Source of the DNA: an uncultured Synergistales bacterium
Lineage (GTDB): Bacteria; Synergistota; Synergistia; Synergistales; Aminobacteriaceae
Direction: 5' to 3'
DNA length: 7,237 nt
Assembly (NCBI GenBank): GCA_905236605.1
Contig: CAJORD010000183.1
Span: 1-7,237, forward strand
Part shown: positions 6,656-7,237 of the stretch, piece by piece
Layout of the letters: each line of letters begins with the position of its first letter
Numbering within the stretch: position 1 is the stretch's first letter
Translations under genes and position numbers: made by a program
Notes under the pieces: generated by a model
Databases searched by the model: none
What the model was told of the DNA's origin: nothing
The model's input: only the letters and a program-made list of their open reading frames with translations

Positions 6656-7237
6656 ATGATTACGGCAAGAATAGAAGACTATCTCGAAGAATTATTTTTA
6701 CTCGAAAGCACAGGCAACAGCGTTACAGTTACAGAACTGGCCGAGCGTTTGAAAATTACTAAAGGCACAGTTACAGCTACGATTCAAAAACTCGTTGAGC
6801 TTGAGCTAGTTAAACATGAACGCTACGGAACTCTTCATCTTACTGAAGCAGGGCGGCTTAAAGGCATGATTACGTTCAGGCGTCACGAAGGTTTTCGCGC
6901 TTTCTTTCACGAACTTCTCGGACTTGACCGCGAAAAATCTTCAGAAATGGCTTGTTCAATGGAACACTACGTTGACAACACGACCGAAGAAAGATTATAT
7001 GCTTTGATCGAATATTTCAGGAGAGCCAGAGCCGAGCATCACGCTTGGATTGATGAAGTTTTCACTGCGATTGAAAAACCGATTTTAATTGTCCCCGTAC
7101 CGCTGACTCTTTGTGCTCCTAATTCAACCGGAGCGATATTGCGCCTCACTGCTGACGATCCTTTGAGAAAAAAATTAATCGACATGGGATTTACAGTGGG
7201 TACTGAAGTAAATTTCATAAAGAGCCAAGAAAATAAA
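6656..7237 (+). CDS. DtxR/MntR-family metalloregulator with FeoA-like domain, 3'-truncated
   Basis: The frame from ATG 6656 stays open to the last base (194 codons), so the gene continues beyond the window. Residues 1-70 are the winged helix-turn-helix DNA-binding domain (recognition region about 35-46, wing near 55-62). Residues 71-140 are the metal-binding and dimerisation domain. By family comparison the primary metal ligands are D8, E11, H78, C100, E103 and H104: D8 resembles MntR, while C100 matches the cysteine of DtxR/IdeR. Residues 145-194 resemble FeoA/SH3-like domains, with GDP-type ADDPLRKKLIDMGFTVGTEV at 166-185. In this family metal binding drives operator binding and repression of uptake genes. 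Its position after the FTR1-P19-ABC block makes that block, a following Feo system, or both likely targets. The start is supported by GAGGTG about ten bases upstream. Family call firm; whether the metal is Fe or Mn is uncertain. Confidence 0.93.
   Translation, partial: MITARIEDYLEELFLLESTGNSVTVTELAERLKITKGTVTATIQKLVELELVKHERYGTLHLTEAGRLKGMITFRRHEGFRAFFHELLGLDREKSSEMACSMEHYVDNTTEERLYALIEYFRRARAEHHAWIDEVFTAIEKPILIVPVPLTLCAPNSTGAILRLTADDPLRKKLIDMGFTVGTEVNFIKSQENK

Overview
The window carries one co-directional (+ strand) metal-uptake cluster from a diderm (Gram-negative-type) bacterium. Gene order is FTR1-family iron permease (5' end cut off), P19-type periplasmic iron/copper-binding protein, DUF2318 membrane protein with a cysteine-rich C-terminal domain, two MacB/FtsX-type ABC permeases and a LolD/MacB-type ABC ATPase. 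A DtxR/MntR-family metalloregulator with a C-terminal FeoA-like domain follows, cut off by the window's right edge. The periplasmic P19 protein with a cleavable signal peptide points to an organism with two membranes. Base composition is moderately AT-rich, and GTG, TTG and possibly ATT starts occur. A gut-type anaerobe such as a Negativicute or a Synergistota member is a guess; the sequence does not settle the taxon.

Layout. Positions 1-1281: FTR1 permease, open at the left edge. 1342-1938: P19, with a strong ribosome binding site. 1939-2030: gap holding a 14-bp hairpin that looks like a terminator or attenuator. 2031 (or 2016)-3296: DUF2318 protein. 3322-4620 and 4610-5833: two ABC permeases overlapping by 11 bases. 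5843-6544: ABC ATPase, 9 bases after the second permease. 6545-6655: a 111-base leader with a TATAAT hexamer and competing inverted repeats. 6656-end: DtxR/MntR-FeoA regulator.

How the genes work together. The order matches the Campylobacter jejuni Cj1658 to Cj1663 block and the fet cluster of uropathogenic E. coli, both known as iron uptake systems. In those systems P19/FetP binds metal in the periplasm and the FTR1 permease moves iron across the inner membrane. The DUF2318 protein probably handles metal or electrons through its five cysteines. The two permeases and ATPase form a MacB/LolCDE-like (type VII) ABC complex; this fold normally works as an extruder or mechanotransmitter rather than an importer, so its job here is open. 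The downstream regulator has intact metal-binding residues and is the obvious candidate to control the cluster, though no operator could be identified. No RNA genes, insertion sequences, CRISPR arrays or phage genes are visible.
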